The notes below the pieces were generated by a model. That model did no database searches. It was not told where the DNA came from and was given only the letters and a program-made list of their open reading frames with translations. DNA of 64,000 nt from UBA8389 sp035719105. GTDB taxonomy: Bacteria > Bacteroidota > Bacteroidia > Bacteroidales > UBA1402. Positions 55,993-64,000 of the stretch are shown here, in pieces (the stretch's first letter is position 1; every line of letters begins with the position of its first letter). The position numbers and the translations under genes are program-made. The stretch spans positions 1 through 64,000 of the forward strand of contig DASTGN010000006.1 of the NCBI GenBank assembly GCA_035719105.1, in the 5' to 3' direction.

Positions 55993-57657
55993 TCAATAAG
56001 CTTGGTCGTGAACACTTTTTACGGCACGTCCTGAAGGATCATTCATCTGTTTGAATGCTTCATCCCATTCCAATGCAATGGGGGTGGAACACGCTACGGA
56101 AGGTACCGACGGAACGCATAAGGCAGCCGATGAGGAAGGGAAATGCTCGGCGAAAATGCTTCGATATAAAAATTCTTCCTTGTTTTGAGGCGGATTGATG
56201 GGATAGTAACTAGCGGCTTCGGCCATTTGTTGGTCCGAAATCTTTTCGGCTGCTACTACTTTCAAGTTGTCTATCCAACTGTAACCCACACCGTCAGAGA
56301 ATTGCTCCTTCTGACGCCAAGCAATTTCAGCTGGCAAATATTCTTCGAATGCTTTCCGTAAAATCCATTTTTCAATTCGACCTTGCCGACACATTTTGTC
56401 TTCTGGATTAAGCGTCATAGCCACATCCATGAATTCTTTGTCGAGAAATGGCACACGACCTTCCACACCCCAAGCAGCCAGTGATTTGTTGGCGCGAAGG
56501 CAATCGTATAAATGGAGTTTGTCCAATTTGCGTACGGTTTCGTCATGCAAATCCTTGGCAGACGGTGCTTTATGAAAATATAGATAACCGCCGAAGATTT
56601 CATCGGCGCCTTCGCCAGAAAGAACCATCTTCACACCCATCGCCTTGATGGCACGAGCCAAAAGGTACATCGGAGTGGAAGCACGAACGGTAGTGACATC
56701 GTACGTTTCCAGATGGTAGATGACGTCGCTGATGGCATCAAGCCCTTGTTCAACCGTGAAATTGATTTCATGGTGAACCGTATGAATGTGTTCGGCAACT
56801 TTGCGTGCTGCTGCCAAGTCGGGAGAACCCACCAAGCCAACTGCAAAAGAGTGCAACTGCGGCCACCAGGCATTTTGCTGGTCGCCCGATTCCACCCGTA
56901 AAGCAGAATATTTTTTAGCAATGGCCGAAATGATGGATGAGTCCAAACCGCCCGATAGCAATACGCCGTAAGGCACATCGGACATCAGTTGGCGTTTGAC
57001 GGATGCTTCCAAAGCCTCCCGGAGTTTATCGACGGAGCTTACATTGTCCTTGACCGCATCGTACGAAGTCCATTCGCGGTGATACCATTTTTCGAGAACG
57101 CCATTTTTGCTGCTCAAATAATGTCCAGGCAAGAAAACTTCGACTTTTGCGCAGAAAGGTTCCAATGCCTTCATTTCGGAACCGACAAAAAACTGACCAT
57201 GTCGATCCCAACCCATGTACAACGGAATGATTCCGATGTGATCTCGAGCGATGAGGTAGATGTCATTTTTCAGATCGTAGAGTGCAAAGGCAAAGATGCC
57301 ATTGAGTTCTTCGATAAAATCGACCCCTTTGTCTTGATATAGTGCAAGAATGACTTCGCAGTCGGATTGGGTCTGAAATTCGTATTTGTCTTTATAGCGT
57401 TCGCGAATTTCCTGATGATTGTAAATTTCACCATTGACTGCCAAAACACAAGTTCCATCGGGTGAAAACAAGGGTTGACTTCCAGAAGTGGGATCCACGA
57501 TAGACAAACGCTCATGAGCCAAAAGTACTTTGTCACCGCAATAAATACCAGACCAGTCTGGGCCTCTGTGACGCAGTTTTTTAGCCATTTTCAGGACTTG
57601 AGGCCGAAGTTCCTGGGCATTCTGCTTGAGCTCGAAAGCTCCAATAAATCCACACAT
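55993..57657 (-). CDS. asnB: Asparagine synthase (glutamine-hydrolysing), AsnB type
   Basis: The protein has 554 residues, the usual length for AsnB. The glutaminase nucleophile is Cys2 (MCGFIGAFE), exposed after removal of Met1; the amidotransferase domain covers about 2-190 (GEIYNHQEIRE, DHIGIIPLY). The synthase domain carries the PP-loop SGGLDSS at 235-241 and LSGEGADEIFGGY. It makes asparagine from aspartate, glutamine and ATP in the cytoplasm. It is transcribed away from ilvE and toward the GH3 gene. A minus-strand -7 box is likely at 57686-57693. It marks the start of the housekeeping region and is not part of the polysaccharide locus. Confidence 0.96.
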   Translation of the reverse strand: MCGFIGAFELKQNAQELRPQVLKMAKKLRHRGPDWSGIYCGDKVLLAHERLSIVDPTSGSQPLFSPDGTCVLAVNGEIYNHQEIRERYKDKYEFQTQSDCEVILALYQDKGVDFIEELNGIFAFALYDLKNDIYLIARDHIGIIPLYMGWDRHGQFFVGSEMKALEPFCAKVEVFLPGHYLSSKNGVLEKWYHREWTSYDAVKDNVSSVDKLREALEASVKRQLMSDVPYGVLLSGGLDSSIISAIAKKYSALRVESGDQQNAWWPQLHSFAVGLVGSPDLAAARKVAEHIHTVHHEINFTVEQGLDAISDVIYHLETYDVTTVRASTPMYLLARAIKAMGVKMVLSGEGADEIFGGYLYFHKAPSAKDLHDETVRKLDKLHLYDCLRANKSLAAWGVEGRVPFLDKEFMDVAMTLNPEDKMCRQGRIEKWILRKAFEEYLPAEIAWRQKEQFSDGVGYSWIDNLKVVAAEKISDQQMAEAASYYPINPPQNKEEFLYRSIFAEHFPSSSAALCVPSVPSVACSTPIALEWDEAFKQMNDPSGRAVKSVHDQAY

Positions 57658-57685
57658 AATGTCAAATAATTATCGAATAGTGGGA

Positions 57686-57693
57686 CAAATATA
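57686..57693 (-). promoter_or_regulatory. Candidate -7 box for asnB
   Basis: CAAATATA on the plus strand is TATATTTG on the minus strand, matching TAnnTTTG 29 bases before the asnB start. The remainder of the 197-base divergent gap between asnB and ilvE holds AT-rich DNA with no other feature recognised apart from the ilvE box. Confidence 0.45.
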
Positions 57694-57820
57694 CACAAAA
57701 ACTATAATATGAATGATAAAATGAAAGTAAAAATCCATAAAAATAATCAGAAGTGATAAGAAGTAATTCTCTGTCTCCTTTTTTTAGTTGAAACTGAATG
57801 AAAAAATACTCTAAAAAATG

Positions 57821-57828
57821 TACCTTTG
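57821..57828 (+). promoter_or_regulatory. -7 promoter box for ilvE
   Basis: TACCTTTG followed by CA is a very typical Bacteroidota -7 element, 27 bases before the ilvE ATG, giving a short leader. The -33 element is not clear. Confidence 0.55.
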
Positions 57829-57854
57829 CAACAATCATCTGATATTATTTTTTT

Positions 57855-58871
57855 ATGAACGACATTAATTGGTCCGATCTTTCTTTCGGTTATATTCCAA
57901 CCGACTACAACGTGCGTTGTTACTTTAGAAATGGTGCTTGGGGTGAATTGGAAGTGTCTACTTCCGAAAACATTACCATGCATATGGCTTCCACTTGTCT
58001 CCATTACGGTCAAGAATCTTTCGAAGGACTCAAGGCTTTTAGAGGCCCAGATGACAAAATCCGAATTTTCCGCATGGATGAGAATGCCAAACGCATGCAA
58101 GATTCAGCTGCTGCCATCATGATGCAACAAGTTCCTCTCGAAAAATTTACCGAAGCTGTGGTTAAAGCTGTAGAGTTGAACAAACGTTTTGTTCCTCCTT
58201 TTGAATCGGGCGCTTCTCTCTACATCCGTCCACTGCTCATCGGAACAGGAGCCAAGGTTGGCGTTTCGCCGGCTGATGAATATTTGTTTATCATTTTCGT
58301 TACACCGGTAGGTCCTTATTTCAAAGGTGGTTTTAAACCAGCCAATATGGTCATCATGCGCGAATTCGACCGTGCAGCTCCGCAGGGTACCGGTAACATC
58401 AAGGTCGGCGGTAATTACGCAGCCAGTTTGTACTCTGGGGAAATTGCCCACAAAAAAGGCTATGCGTCCGTACTTTACCTTGATTCAAAAGAAAAAAAAT
58501 ACATTGACGAATGCGGCGCTGCCAATTTCTTCATGATCAAGGGCAACACCTATATAACCCCGGAATCCAGATCCGTATTGCCTTCTATCACCAATAAAAG
58601 CTTGATTCAGATTGCCAAAGATATGGGCATGACGGTAGAACGCCGCCCGGTCTTACTCGAGGAACTTGAAAATTTCGAAGAGGTAGGTGCTTGTGGAACA
58701 GCTGCTGTCATTACCCCGATTGGTCAAATTGATGATGCGGACACCGGCAAAAGTTATGTCTTTTCCAAGAACGGAGAACCGGGTGCGACTTGCCTCAAAT
58801 TATATAATGCCTTGAGGGCAATCCAATATGGAGAAGCACCGGATCCCTACGGCTGGACCACGGTTTTGTAA
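57855..58871 (+). CDS. ilvE: Branched-chain amino acid aminotransferase
   Basis: The protein has 338 residues and no signal peptide, so it is cytoplasmic. It belongs to the fold-type IV PLP enzymes; Lys183 in NIKVGGNYA is the predicted Schiff-base lysine, and DECGAANFF is the conserved cofactor-binding loop. The length and the GAKVGVSPADEY region fit the eukaryote-like branch of branched-chain aminotransferases found in Bacteroidota. It exchanges the amino group between glutamate and the 2-oxo acids of valine, leucine and isoleucine. It starts a short plus-strand run with the next three genes, the first of which begins 6 bases after its stop. Confidence 0.95.
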   Translation: MNDINWSDLSFGYIPTDYNVRCYFRNGAWGELEVSTSENITMHMASTCLHYGQESFEGLKAFRGPDDKIRIFRMDENAKRMQDSAAAIMMQQVPLEKFTEAVVKAVELNKRFVPPFESGASLYIRPLLIGTGAKVGVSPADEYLFIIFVTPVGPYFKGGFKPANMVIMREFDRAAPQGTGNIKVGGNYAASLYSGEIAHKKGYASVLYLDSKEKKYIDECGAANFFMIKGNTYITPESRSVLPSITNKSLIQIAKDMGMTVERRPVLLEELENFEEVGACGTAAVITPIGQIDDADTGKSYVFSKNGEPGATCLKLYNALRAIQYGEAPDPYGWTTVL

Positions 58872-58877
58872 ACCCCG

Positions 58878-59912
58878 ATGAAAAAGGCTGCCTTCCCGGT
58901 TTTGCTGCTTTTGCTTTCGCAACTGCTGACCGCCCAGACACTGGAGTGGAAAGCCGGAATGTACCATTTCTTCGATAATACCGAGTTTCTCGGCAGCAGC
59001 TACGTCAACGACCAAACCATGGCCGGAATCCGTTTTTCACCTGAAATCGGCCTTGGTATGAATCGGAATCACCATTTTCGTATCGGTTTTGATGCGCTTA
59101 AATCTTATGGGAGTCCCAATTTTGTTGATAGTTGCTCACCAACAGCCTATTACTTGTATGACAACGGTCATTTCCGTTTTATGATGGGTAGTTTTGCTCG
59201 GGAAGGTCAACTGAACGATTTCTCCAGAGCATTTTTTCAAGACTCCATCCGATATTTTCGACCCAATATGAATGGTTTCCTTTTGGCTTATAAGGATGAG
59301 GGACTTCACGCAAAACTTTTTTTGGACTGGACAGGCAAACAATCTTTTACGGTTCACGAAGCCTTTTTTGTAGGTGGCTCCGTGTCCTACCAAAAATCCA
59401 TTTTTGTAGCTGAAGCCCAGGCATATATGTTTCACCATGCTGGCAGCTTATCCATTCGTGGTGTGCGGGATAACATCCTGATGCATCCTGCTATCGGGCT
59501 TGATTTGACGGGACATACCTGGCTGGATTCTCTCAGGTTTAGCGTAGGGACATTGGTCGGACTTGAACGTGAACGAAGGAATTCCGACTTTTTCACTTCC
59601 AGGAAAGGCTGGATGATTGAGCTGGATGCCGCCTTCAAAGGATTCGGTCTTAACGCCTCCACTTATATGGGTCAGGGCATCATGGTTGATTATGCCACTA
59701 TGGGCAACAAACTTTATTGGGGAGATCCCTTGTACAGAGGTAAATTTTACAGTCGTATCGATCTGAGTTACGATTTTTTGCGGTTGCCTTACCTCACCGG
59801 CAAGGTCAATTTTGCCAACCATTTTTCGGAGGGAAACTTTTATGTGGAACAATCCCTGATCATTCAGGCAACCCTCGGTTCCAATTCCAAACACTTCCAT
59901 GGGAAAAAATAA
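58878..59912 (+). CDS. Secreted, probably outer-membrane beta-barrel protein of unknown function
   Basis: The protein has 344 residues with a signal peptide ending LLTAQ (about 20). No family is recognised. The mature part consists of alternating hydrophobic/polar beta-strand-like segments with many aromatic residues at strand ends (for example HHFRIGFDAL, GHFRFMMGSF, RIDLSYDFLRLPY), which suggests a small outer-membrane barrel. The gene starts 6 bases after ilvE and its last 14 bases overlap the trmB start, so it probably lies in an operon with both. No link between its function and those genes can be read from the sequence. Confidence 0.8.
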   Translation: MKKAAFPVLLLLLSQLLTAQTLEWKAGMYHFFDNTEFLGSSYVNDQTMAGIRFSPEIGLGMNRNHHFRIGFDALKSYGSPNFVDSCSPTAYYLYDNGHFRFMMGSFAREGQLNDFSRAFFQDSIRYFRPNMNGFLLAYKDEGLHAKLFLDWTGKQSFTVHEAFFVGGSVSYQKSIFVAEAQAYMFHHAGSLSIRGVRDNILMHPAIGLDLTGHTWLDSLRFSVGTLVGLERERRNSDFFTSRKGWMIELDAAFKGFGLNASTYMGQGIMVDYATMGNKLYWGDPLYRGKFYSRIDLSYDFLRLPYLTGKVNFANHFSEGNFYVEQSLIIQATLGSNSKHFHGKK

Positions 59913-60654
59913 ACTGAAGAAGTTTGAAGACATGAGTCATTGGGACCATGTCATCGAACAAGCGCAATACGAAGCTGGTGACCATGCCCTTAAAGGAAAT
60001 TGGGCCACTGATTTTTTTAAGAATGACCATCCGATCGTCTTGGAACTCGGCTGTGGCAAGGGGGAATATACCGTCGGACTTGCAAACCTGTATCCAGAAA
60101 AGAACTTTGTCGGCATCGACATCAAAGGTGCCCGCATGTGGACTGGAGCAAGGGAGTCCGCTGAAAAGGGCATGCCCAACGTTGCCTTTTTGCGCACCCA
60201 CATTGAGTTCATCAATCGCTTTTTCGCACCTGGCGAAGTGGCCGAGATTTGGCTCACTTTCCCCGATCCTCAGATGAAGAAAGTGACCAAACGTCTCACT
60301 TCCACCCGTTTTATGCCCGAATACCAACGATTGCTCGAGCATGGTGGCAAAATTCACCTCAAAACCGACAGTAACTTTATGTTTAATTATACGGTTGAAA
60401 TGGTGAAAACCAACGCTTTGCCCGTCGTTATGCAAACAGAGGATTTGTACCATTGCGGCTGGGCAGACAAAATATTATCGATACAGACTTTTTACGAAAA
60501 TCAATGGTTGCAACGTGGCTTGACCATTAAATACATACAGTTTGAAATGACCCAACGAACCGATTGGGTAGAATCCGAGGTTGAAATAACCCCCGACCCT
60601 TATCGAAGTTTTGGCCGAAGTGCCCGAACTTTGCCTCCTGTCACATTATCCTAA
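59899..60654 (+). CDS. trmB: tRNA (guanine-N7-)-methyltransferase
   Basis: The protein has 251 residues with no signal peptide. The SAM-binding motif I is at about 47-56 (VLELGCGKGEY), followed by VGIDIKGAR; the TrmB signature FPDPQMKK is at 121-128 and KTDSNFMF follows. It methylates G46 of tRNAs at N7. The start at 59899 overlaps the preceding gene by 14 bases in another frame, suggesting coupled translation. The signature usually reads FPDPWPKK, and the Q-M form here is a mild variation. The mrp-type gene follows after 11 bases. Confidence 0.94.
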   Translation: MGKNKLKKFEDMSHWDHVIEQAQYEAGDHALKGNWATDFFKNDHPIVLELGCGKGEYTVGLANLYPEKNFVGIDIKGARMWTGARESAEKGMPNVAFLRTHIEFINRFFAPGEVAEIWLTFPDPQMKKVTKRLTSTRFMPEYQRLLEHGGKIHLKTDSNFMFNYTVEMVKTNALPVVMQTEDLYHCGWADKILSIQTFYENQWLQRGLTIKYIQFEMTQRTDWVESEVEITPDPYRSFGRSARTLPPVTLS

Positions 60655-60665
60655 AACAATTCATC

Positions 60666-61763
60666 ATGGCTTTATATCCAAAACTCATTCTTGATGCCTT
60701 GAGCAAGGTCCGTTATCCCGGCACCGGCAAGGACATCGTTTCCTCCAGCATAGTCGAAGACGACCTGCGTATTGATGGTATGAACGTGAGCTTCAGCATG
60801 AAGTTCGAAAAACCAAACGACCCTTTTATCAAATCGGTTGTGAAGGCAGCTGAAACGGCCATTCATACCTATGCCGATGAAAAAGCGGTTGTCGCCATCA
60901 ACGTACATGCTGCTCAATTGGCTCGACCCGAACCCGAAAAACTGCTTCCCAATGTGAAAAACATCTTAGCCATTTCGTCTGGTAAGGGCGGGGTAGGGAA
61001 GTCCACTGTTTCAGTCAACTTGGCGGTAGCACTGGCGGCCTCAGGTTATAAGGTCGGATTGCTGGATGCCGATATTTTCGGTCCTTCCATCCCAAAAATG
61101 TTCGGTATTGAAAGTGCTCGACCCATCATGACCCCAATTGGCGGTAGAGACTTGATCGTACCTGAAGAACGATATGGCGTGAAGGTTTTGTCCATCGGTT
61201 TTTTTGTGAACCAGAAAGATGCCGTTCTATGGCGAGGCAGCATGGCTTCCAATGCTTTAAAACAACTCATATCGGATGCCAACTGGGGTGAACTGGACTT
61301 TTTCCTGATTGATTTGCCTCCCGGTACCAGTGATATTCACCTAACTTTAGTGCAAACACTCTCCATTACCGGTGCGGTCGTGGTCAGCACTCCTCAACAG
61401 GTGGCTTTGGCAGACGCACGCAAAGGCATCAGCATGTTCCAGGGTGAAAAAATAAATGTACCCGTTTTAGGTCTGATTGAAAACATGGCGTGGTTTACCC
61501 CGGCCGAACTCCCTGATAACCAGTATTACATTTTCGGAAAGGGTGGTTGCAAGGCGCTTGCTGAAGAGTTGAGTTTGCCTTTGTTGGGTCAAATTCCTTT
61601 GGTTCAAAGCATTTGTGAAGGCGGTGATGACGGCAAACCGGTTGCCCTGAATGTCGATTCGGTGACTGGTCAAGCATTCATGCATTTGGCTGAAAAAGTA
61701 GTGGAGCAAACCAACTTTCGTAATGAGAAGTTGGCTCCAACCAAACGGGTTATCGTGAAATAA
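60666..61763 (+). CDS. Mrp/ApbC-type P-loop ATPase, Fe-S cluster carrier
   Basis: The protein has 365 residues and is cytoplasmic. An N-terminal MIP18/DUF59-like domain (about 1-85) precedes the Mrp ATPase domain with the deviant Walker A motif SSGKGGVGKST (Lys107 and Lys112), Switch region GLLDADIFGPS and LIDLPPGTSD. Family members carry and transfer Fe-S clusters to apo-proteins. The ENMAWFTPAELP segment stands where many Mrp proteins have a CPxC motif, so cluster ligands may differ. It ends 6 bases from the convergent histidine kinase gene. Confidence 0.93.
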   Translation: MALYPKLILDALSKVRYPGTGKDIVSSSIVEDDLRIDGMNVSFSMKFEKPNDPFIKSVVKAAETAIHTYADEKAVVAINVHAAQLARPEPEKLLPNVKNILAISSGKGGVGKSTVSVNLAVALAASGYKVGLLDADIFGPSIPKMFGIESARPIMTPIGGRDLIVPEERYGVKVLSIGFFVNQKDAVLWRGSMASNALKQLISDANWGELDFFLIDLPPGTSDIHLTLVQTLSITGAVVVSTPQQVALADARKGISMFQGEKINVPVLGLIENMAWFTPAELPDNQYYIFGKGGCKALAEELSLPLLGQIPLVQSICEGGDDGKPVALNVDSVTGQAFMHLAEKVVEQTNFRNEKLAPTKRVIVK

Positions 61764-61769
61764 ACGGTT

Positions 61770-63782
61770 TTATTTGATGCAGTGAGGGAATCGGAGGATA
61801 AAATCCGATCCCTTACCGAGCTCACTGATACAGGAAATGGTGCCTTTATTGCTTTCCACCAATTCCTTGACGATAATCAATCCCAGTCCGGAACCGCTTT
61901 CACCAGAGGTTCCCCGACGTTTGTTGTCGATGGTGTTGTCAAACAGGGTTTGGAGCATTGGAGTATCCATACCCACGCCATGGTCTTTAATGTGAATTTC
62001 CACCAAACCATCAACCAGTTTGTTGCTTATGAATATTTCACCACCGGGTTGACTGAACTTGATGGCATTGGATAATAAATTCTGACTTATACTAAAAAAT
62101 TGATCCTCTTCGCAACAAAATACAAAATCGTTGTTCAGGTCGATGTTGATGTGTAATGACTTCTCATTCAATTGGTTCCGAAAGGATTCAATTTCTTTGA
62201 CAATCAAGCTTTTGATATTCCTGATTTCGTTCGAGCCGTTGTAATCAGTCATCTGCATTTTGGCCCAACTCAAAATATTCTCAAGAACCCTATATCCATT
62301 TTTGGTAGCCTCTTGCACCATATTGGCATAGATCCGTTGCTCGTTGTTCAGAGTCTTGTCATCTGCCAAATACCTGGAACAATTGATCAGAATATTGAAG
62401 GAATTCTTCAAATCGTGTGTGGTGGTGGCCAACATGAAATTCTTCTGGTGATTGATCTTTTCCAACTTGGAGTTGGTTAGTTGCAAATCTTTGGTGCGAC
62501 TTGCAACAGTCACTTCCAGATTCTGATTGGCTACTTCCAACTCATAAGTCAATTTCAAAGAAAGTTTGTGTGCTCGTATGAACCGAAATAAGATGATAAT
62601 GGCCTGAACCATGAGGTAAATACAAATTCCCAACTGCGTAAGAAAATGCACTTTATTGGGATCAGCAATGGAATGTAAGTCATAAAGCATGCTACCAAAG
62701 GCAAAGAGAAAACTAAACCAATGAATAGTAGAATACCTTCGCCGTTTGAACATGACCCGTGTCGCCACCCATAAAAGATACAAAAGGCAAACCATTGAGA
62801 AATAAATAAATGGCGGTAGGATGTATTCTAGCAAAATGGGGAACGGAACCGTCAACACTGCCAAGGCATATACGCTGTATATACTATGAACAACCACGAT
62901 TGACCTAAACATTTCTGTTGAATAGGAAGATTTAAACAGGCTAAACATAATGGGTATGGTCAGCATGCAAAGCAGCCAAAGGCGAAATCCGATGTAATAA
63001 TTTACATTAGGTAAAAAATGGAAGATGGTCATGTCGCTGTCCATCAACATTTTAATTAAAAACAAAAAGGCTAACAGACTGACCATTAGATGCATTTTCT
63101 CCTTTGGGTATACGAAAAACACCACCAACTCAAATAAAAACAGGACTCCGAAAATGCAAATCAATAAGATGCTCAGCGCGGTAGTCAAAAGATGCTCCCG
63201 GTTGATTTGTTCTTCTTGACCAAATAGTATAGGTCTTGAAACCCCGGAATAAAAGGGGTAAAAGAAATTGCTGACATGTAGAATCACGTCCAAGGTGTCT
63301 TTTCTTGAATGGAAATAGCCGATATGAGGATAATACCCAGGCATGGATTGATTTTTCACGGTGCCGGCGTTCCCGACCCACATGACCAACGTATTGTTAA
63401 CATACATCTTATAGGCGGAGGTGATGTTTCCAACCCGAAAAGCATAGTCCCTTGGTGATTTTACTAAATTCGTATCCACGCCGATGCTTAAGAAATAGGT
63501 CGCAATTCCAAAAGCGGGTAATTCCTTGCCGTTAATTTTAAGGTCTTGCCAGTTGGAAGGAACCGAGATATAACATCGGTCTTTCATTGGAATACTCCTC
63601 ATCTGTGACCTGGTAAGGTGCTTTCCAAAATAAAATTGCCATTTGCCCGAAAGTTCGATCACATCAGTGACATCCTGCCCTTCTGGAAAGCATGCCACAG
63701 CCCTATCGTTGGACTGTGAAAATCCTCGATTTAGAGATAAGGTTATTAAAAAGACTAAAAAAATCAGCCTACGAACACACAT
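61770..63782 (-). CDS. 7TMR-DISM sensor histidine kinase
   Basis: The protein has 670 residues from the ATG at 63782. An in-frame TTG at 63815 would add 11 residues and overlap the likely promoter box at 63805-63812. A signal peptide (ending NRGFSQ) is followed by a periplasmic 7TMR-DISM ligand domain (about 22-195), seven hydrophobic membrane segments (about 200-405), a short coiled coil (about 405-445), HisKA with His456 in TTTHDLKNSF, and a HATPase domain with NLLSNAIKF, DHGVGMD and GSGLGLIIV. It senses an unknown extracellular or membrane signal. No response regulator gene lies beside it in the window, so its partner is unknown. Confidence 0.92.
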   Translation of the reverse strand: MCVRRLIFLVFLITLSLNRGFSQSNDRAVACFPEGQDVTDVIELSGKWQFYFGKHLTRSQMRSIPMKDRCYISVPSNWQDLKINGKELPAFGIATYFLSIGVDTNLVKSPRDYAFRVGNITSAYKMYVNNTLVMWVGNAGTVKNQSMPGYYPHIGYFHSRKDTLDVILHVSNFFYPFYSGVSRPILFGQEEQINREHLLTTALSILLICIFGVLFLFELVVFFVYPKEKMHLMVSLLAFLFLIKMLMDSDMTIFHFLPNVNYYIGFRLWLLCMLTIPIMFSLFKSSYSTEMFRSIVVVHSIYSVYALAVLTVPFPILLEYILPPFIYFSMVCLLYLLWVATRVMFKRRRYSTIHWFSFLFAFGSMLYDLHSIADPNKVHFLTQLGICIYLMVQAIIILFRFIRAHKLSLKLTYELEVANQNLEVTVASRTKDLQLTNSKLEKINHQKNFMLATTTHDLKNSFNILINCSRYLADDKTLNNEQRIYANMVQEATKNGYRVLENILSWAKMQMTDYNGSNEIRNIKSLIVKEIESFRNQLNEKSLHINIDLNNDFVFCCEEDQFFSISQNLLSNAIKFSQPGGEIFISNKLVDGLVEIHIKDHGVGMDTPMLQTLFDNTIDNKRRGTSGESGSGLGLIIVKELVESNKGTISCISELGKGSDFILRFPHCIK

Positions 63783-63804
63783 GAGAAATGAATAAGTACG
63801 AATG

Positions 63805-63812
63805 CAAAGTTG
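63805..63812 (-). promoter_or_regulatory. Candidate -7 box for the histidine kinase gene
   Basis: The minus strand reads CAACTTTG followed by CA, a 7-of-8 match to TAnnTTTG, 22 bases before the ATG at 63782. It supports the ATG start over the upstream TTG. Confidence 0.35.
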
Positions 63813-63893
63813 CAACTTTTATTTAATATAGCCAAAAACAAAAAAATGTGTATCTTTCCGAACCATTGAATTAATTAGAACCTGACTACCACC

Positions 63894-64000
63894 ATGTTTG
63901 AACCGTATCGCAAGACGCTGATTGTCATTTTTATATGCATGCTTGGCTCAAATGTTTTTGCACTCGATCCGCCTCAATGGTGGAAAGACGTTCACCAATA
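63894..64000 (+). CDS. Start of a secreted protein, cut by window end
   Basis: An ATG at 63894 opens a frame that stays open to the window end (35 codons). It encodes a signal peptide-like start (about 22 residues, hydrophobic core LIVIFICMLGSNVFA) followed by LDPPQWWKD. The family cannot be told from so little. A near-match -7 box (TATCTTTC) lies at 63851-63858. It is divergent from the kinase gene. Confidence 0.65.
   Translation, partial: MFEPYRKTLIVIFICMLGSNVFALDPPQWWKDVHQ

Noticed and set aside
59860..60453. 197-codon antisense frame across trmB, with a further 161-codon one at 59448-59933
   Set aside because: Opposes two well-supported genes, no domain or plausible start region; composition-driven shadow.
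1..64000. CRISPR arrays, tRNA or rRNA genes, insertion sequences, phage genes
   Set aside because: No regularly spaced repeats, tRNA-like cloverleaf, transposase, integrase or phage structural gene was found on either strand by reading.

Overview
The window looks like chromosome of a Bacteroidota bacterium, most likely a free-living or plant-litter-degrading member of the Bacteroidales/Marinilabiliales kind. The evidence is SusC/SusD pairs, a hybrid two-component system (HTCS), C-terminal sorting domains of the type IX secretion system (T9SS), weak Shine-Dalgarno signals, and TAnnTTTG-type -7 promoter boxes. The sequence does not fix genus or species. No tRNA, rRNA, CRISPR array, insertion sequence or attachment site was seen, and no gene-free stretch exceeds 300 bases.

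About 56 kb (1-55978), all on the plus strand, form one very large polysaccharide utilization locus whose enzyme set points to xyloglucan. Block A (1-10608) carries two SGNH/sialate-O-acetylesterase-like esterases (the first cut by the window edge), GH3, GH97, a GH5 endoglucanase and GH42. The HTCS regulator follows (10760-14755) and ends at a strong terminator. Next come GH43 and a GH44-like endoglucanase (14893-18396). The transport block (18554-31372) has two consecutive SusC/SusD pairs and then two secreted, T9SS-tagged proteins of unrecognised family in the place where surface glycan-binding proteins normally sit; each is followed by a hairpin terminator or attenuator. Block B (31513-55978) is an almost gapless run of 11 genes: GH31, GH29, GH97, GH2, GH74, GH2, GH29 with an F5/8C domain, GH42, GH31 with PA14, GH43 and GH3.

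Inferred working model: GH5, GH44 and GH74 carry T9SS sorting domains and would cut the beta-1,4-glucan backbone at the cell surface. The two non-enzymatic T9SS proteins and the SusD lipoproteins would capture the oligosaccharides, and the SusC channels would import them. Esterases, fucosidases, beta-galactosidases, arabinofuranosidase/xylosidases, alpha-xylosidases and beta-glucosidases carry signal peptides but no sorting domain, and would strip the oligosaccharides to monosaccharides in the periplasm. The HTCS would sense an oligosaccharide there and switch on the locus.

From 55993 onward the content is housekeeping: asparagine synthase (minus strand), branched-chain aminotransferase, an unrecognised outer-membrane beta-barrel-like protein, TrmB, an Mrp-type Fe-S carrier ATPase, a 7TMR-DISM histidine kinase (minus strand), and the first codons of a further secreted protein. 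The points most worth a second look are the T9SS-tagged candidate glycan-binding pair, the partition of endo- and exo-enzymes by sorting signal, the two-fold duplication of most activities, and two GH97 enzymes whose alpha-galactosidase-like active sites do not fit ordinary xyloglucan.
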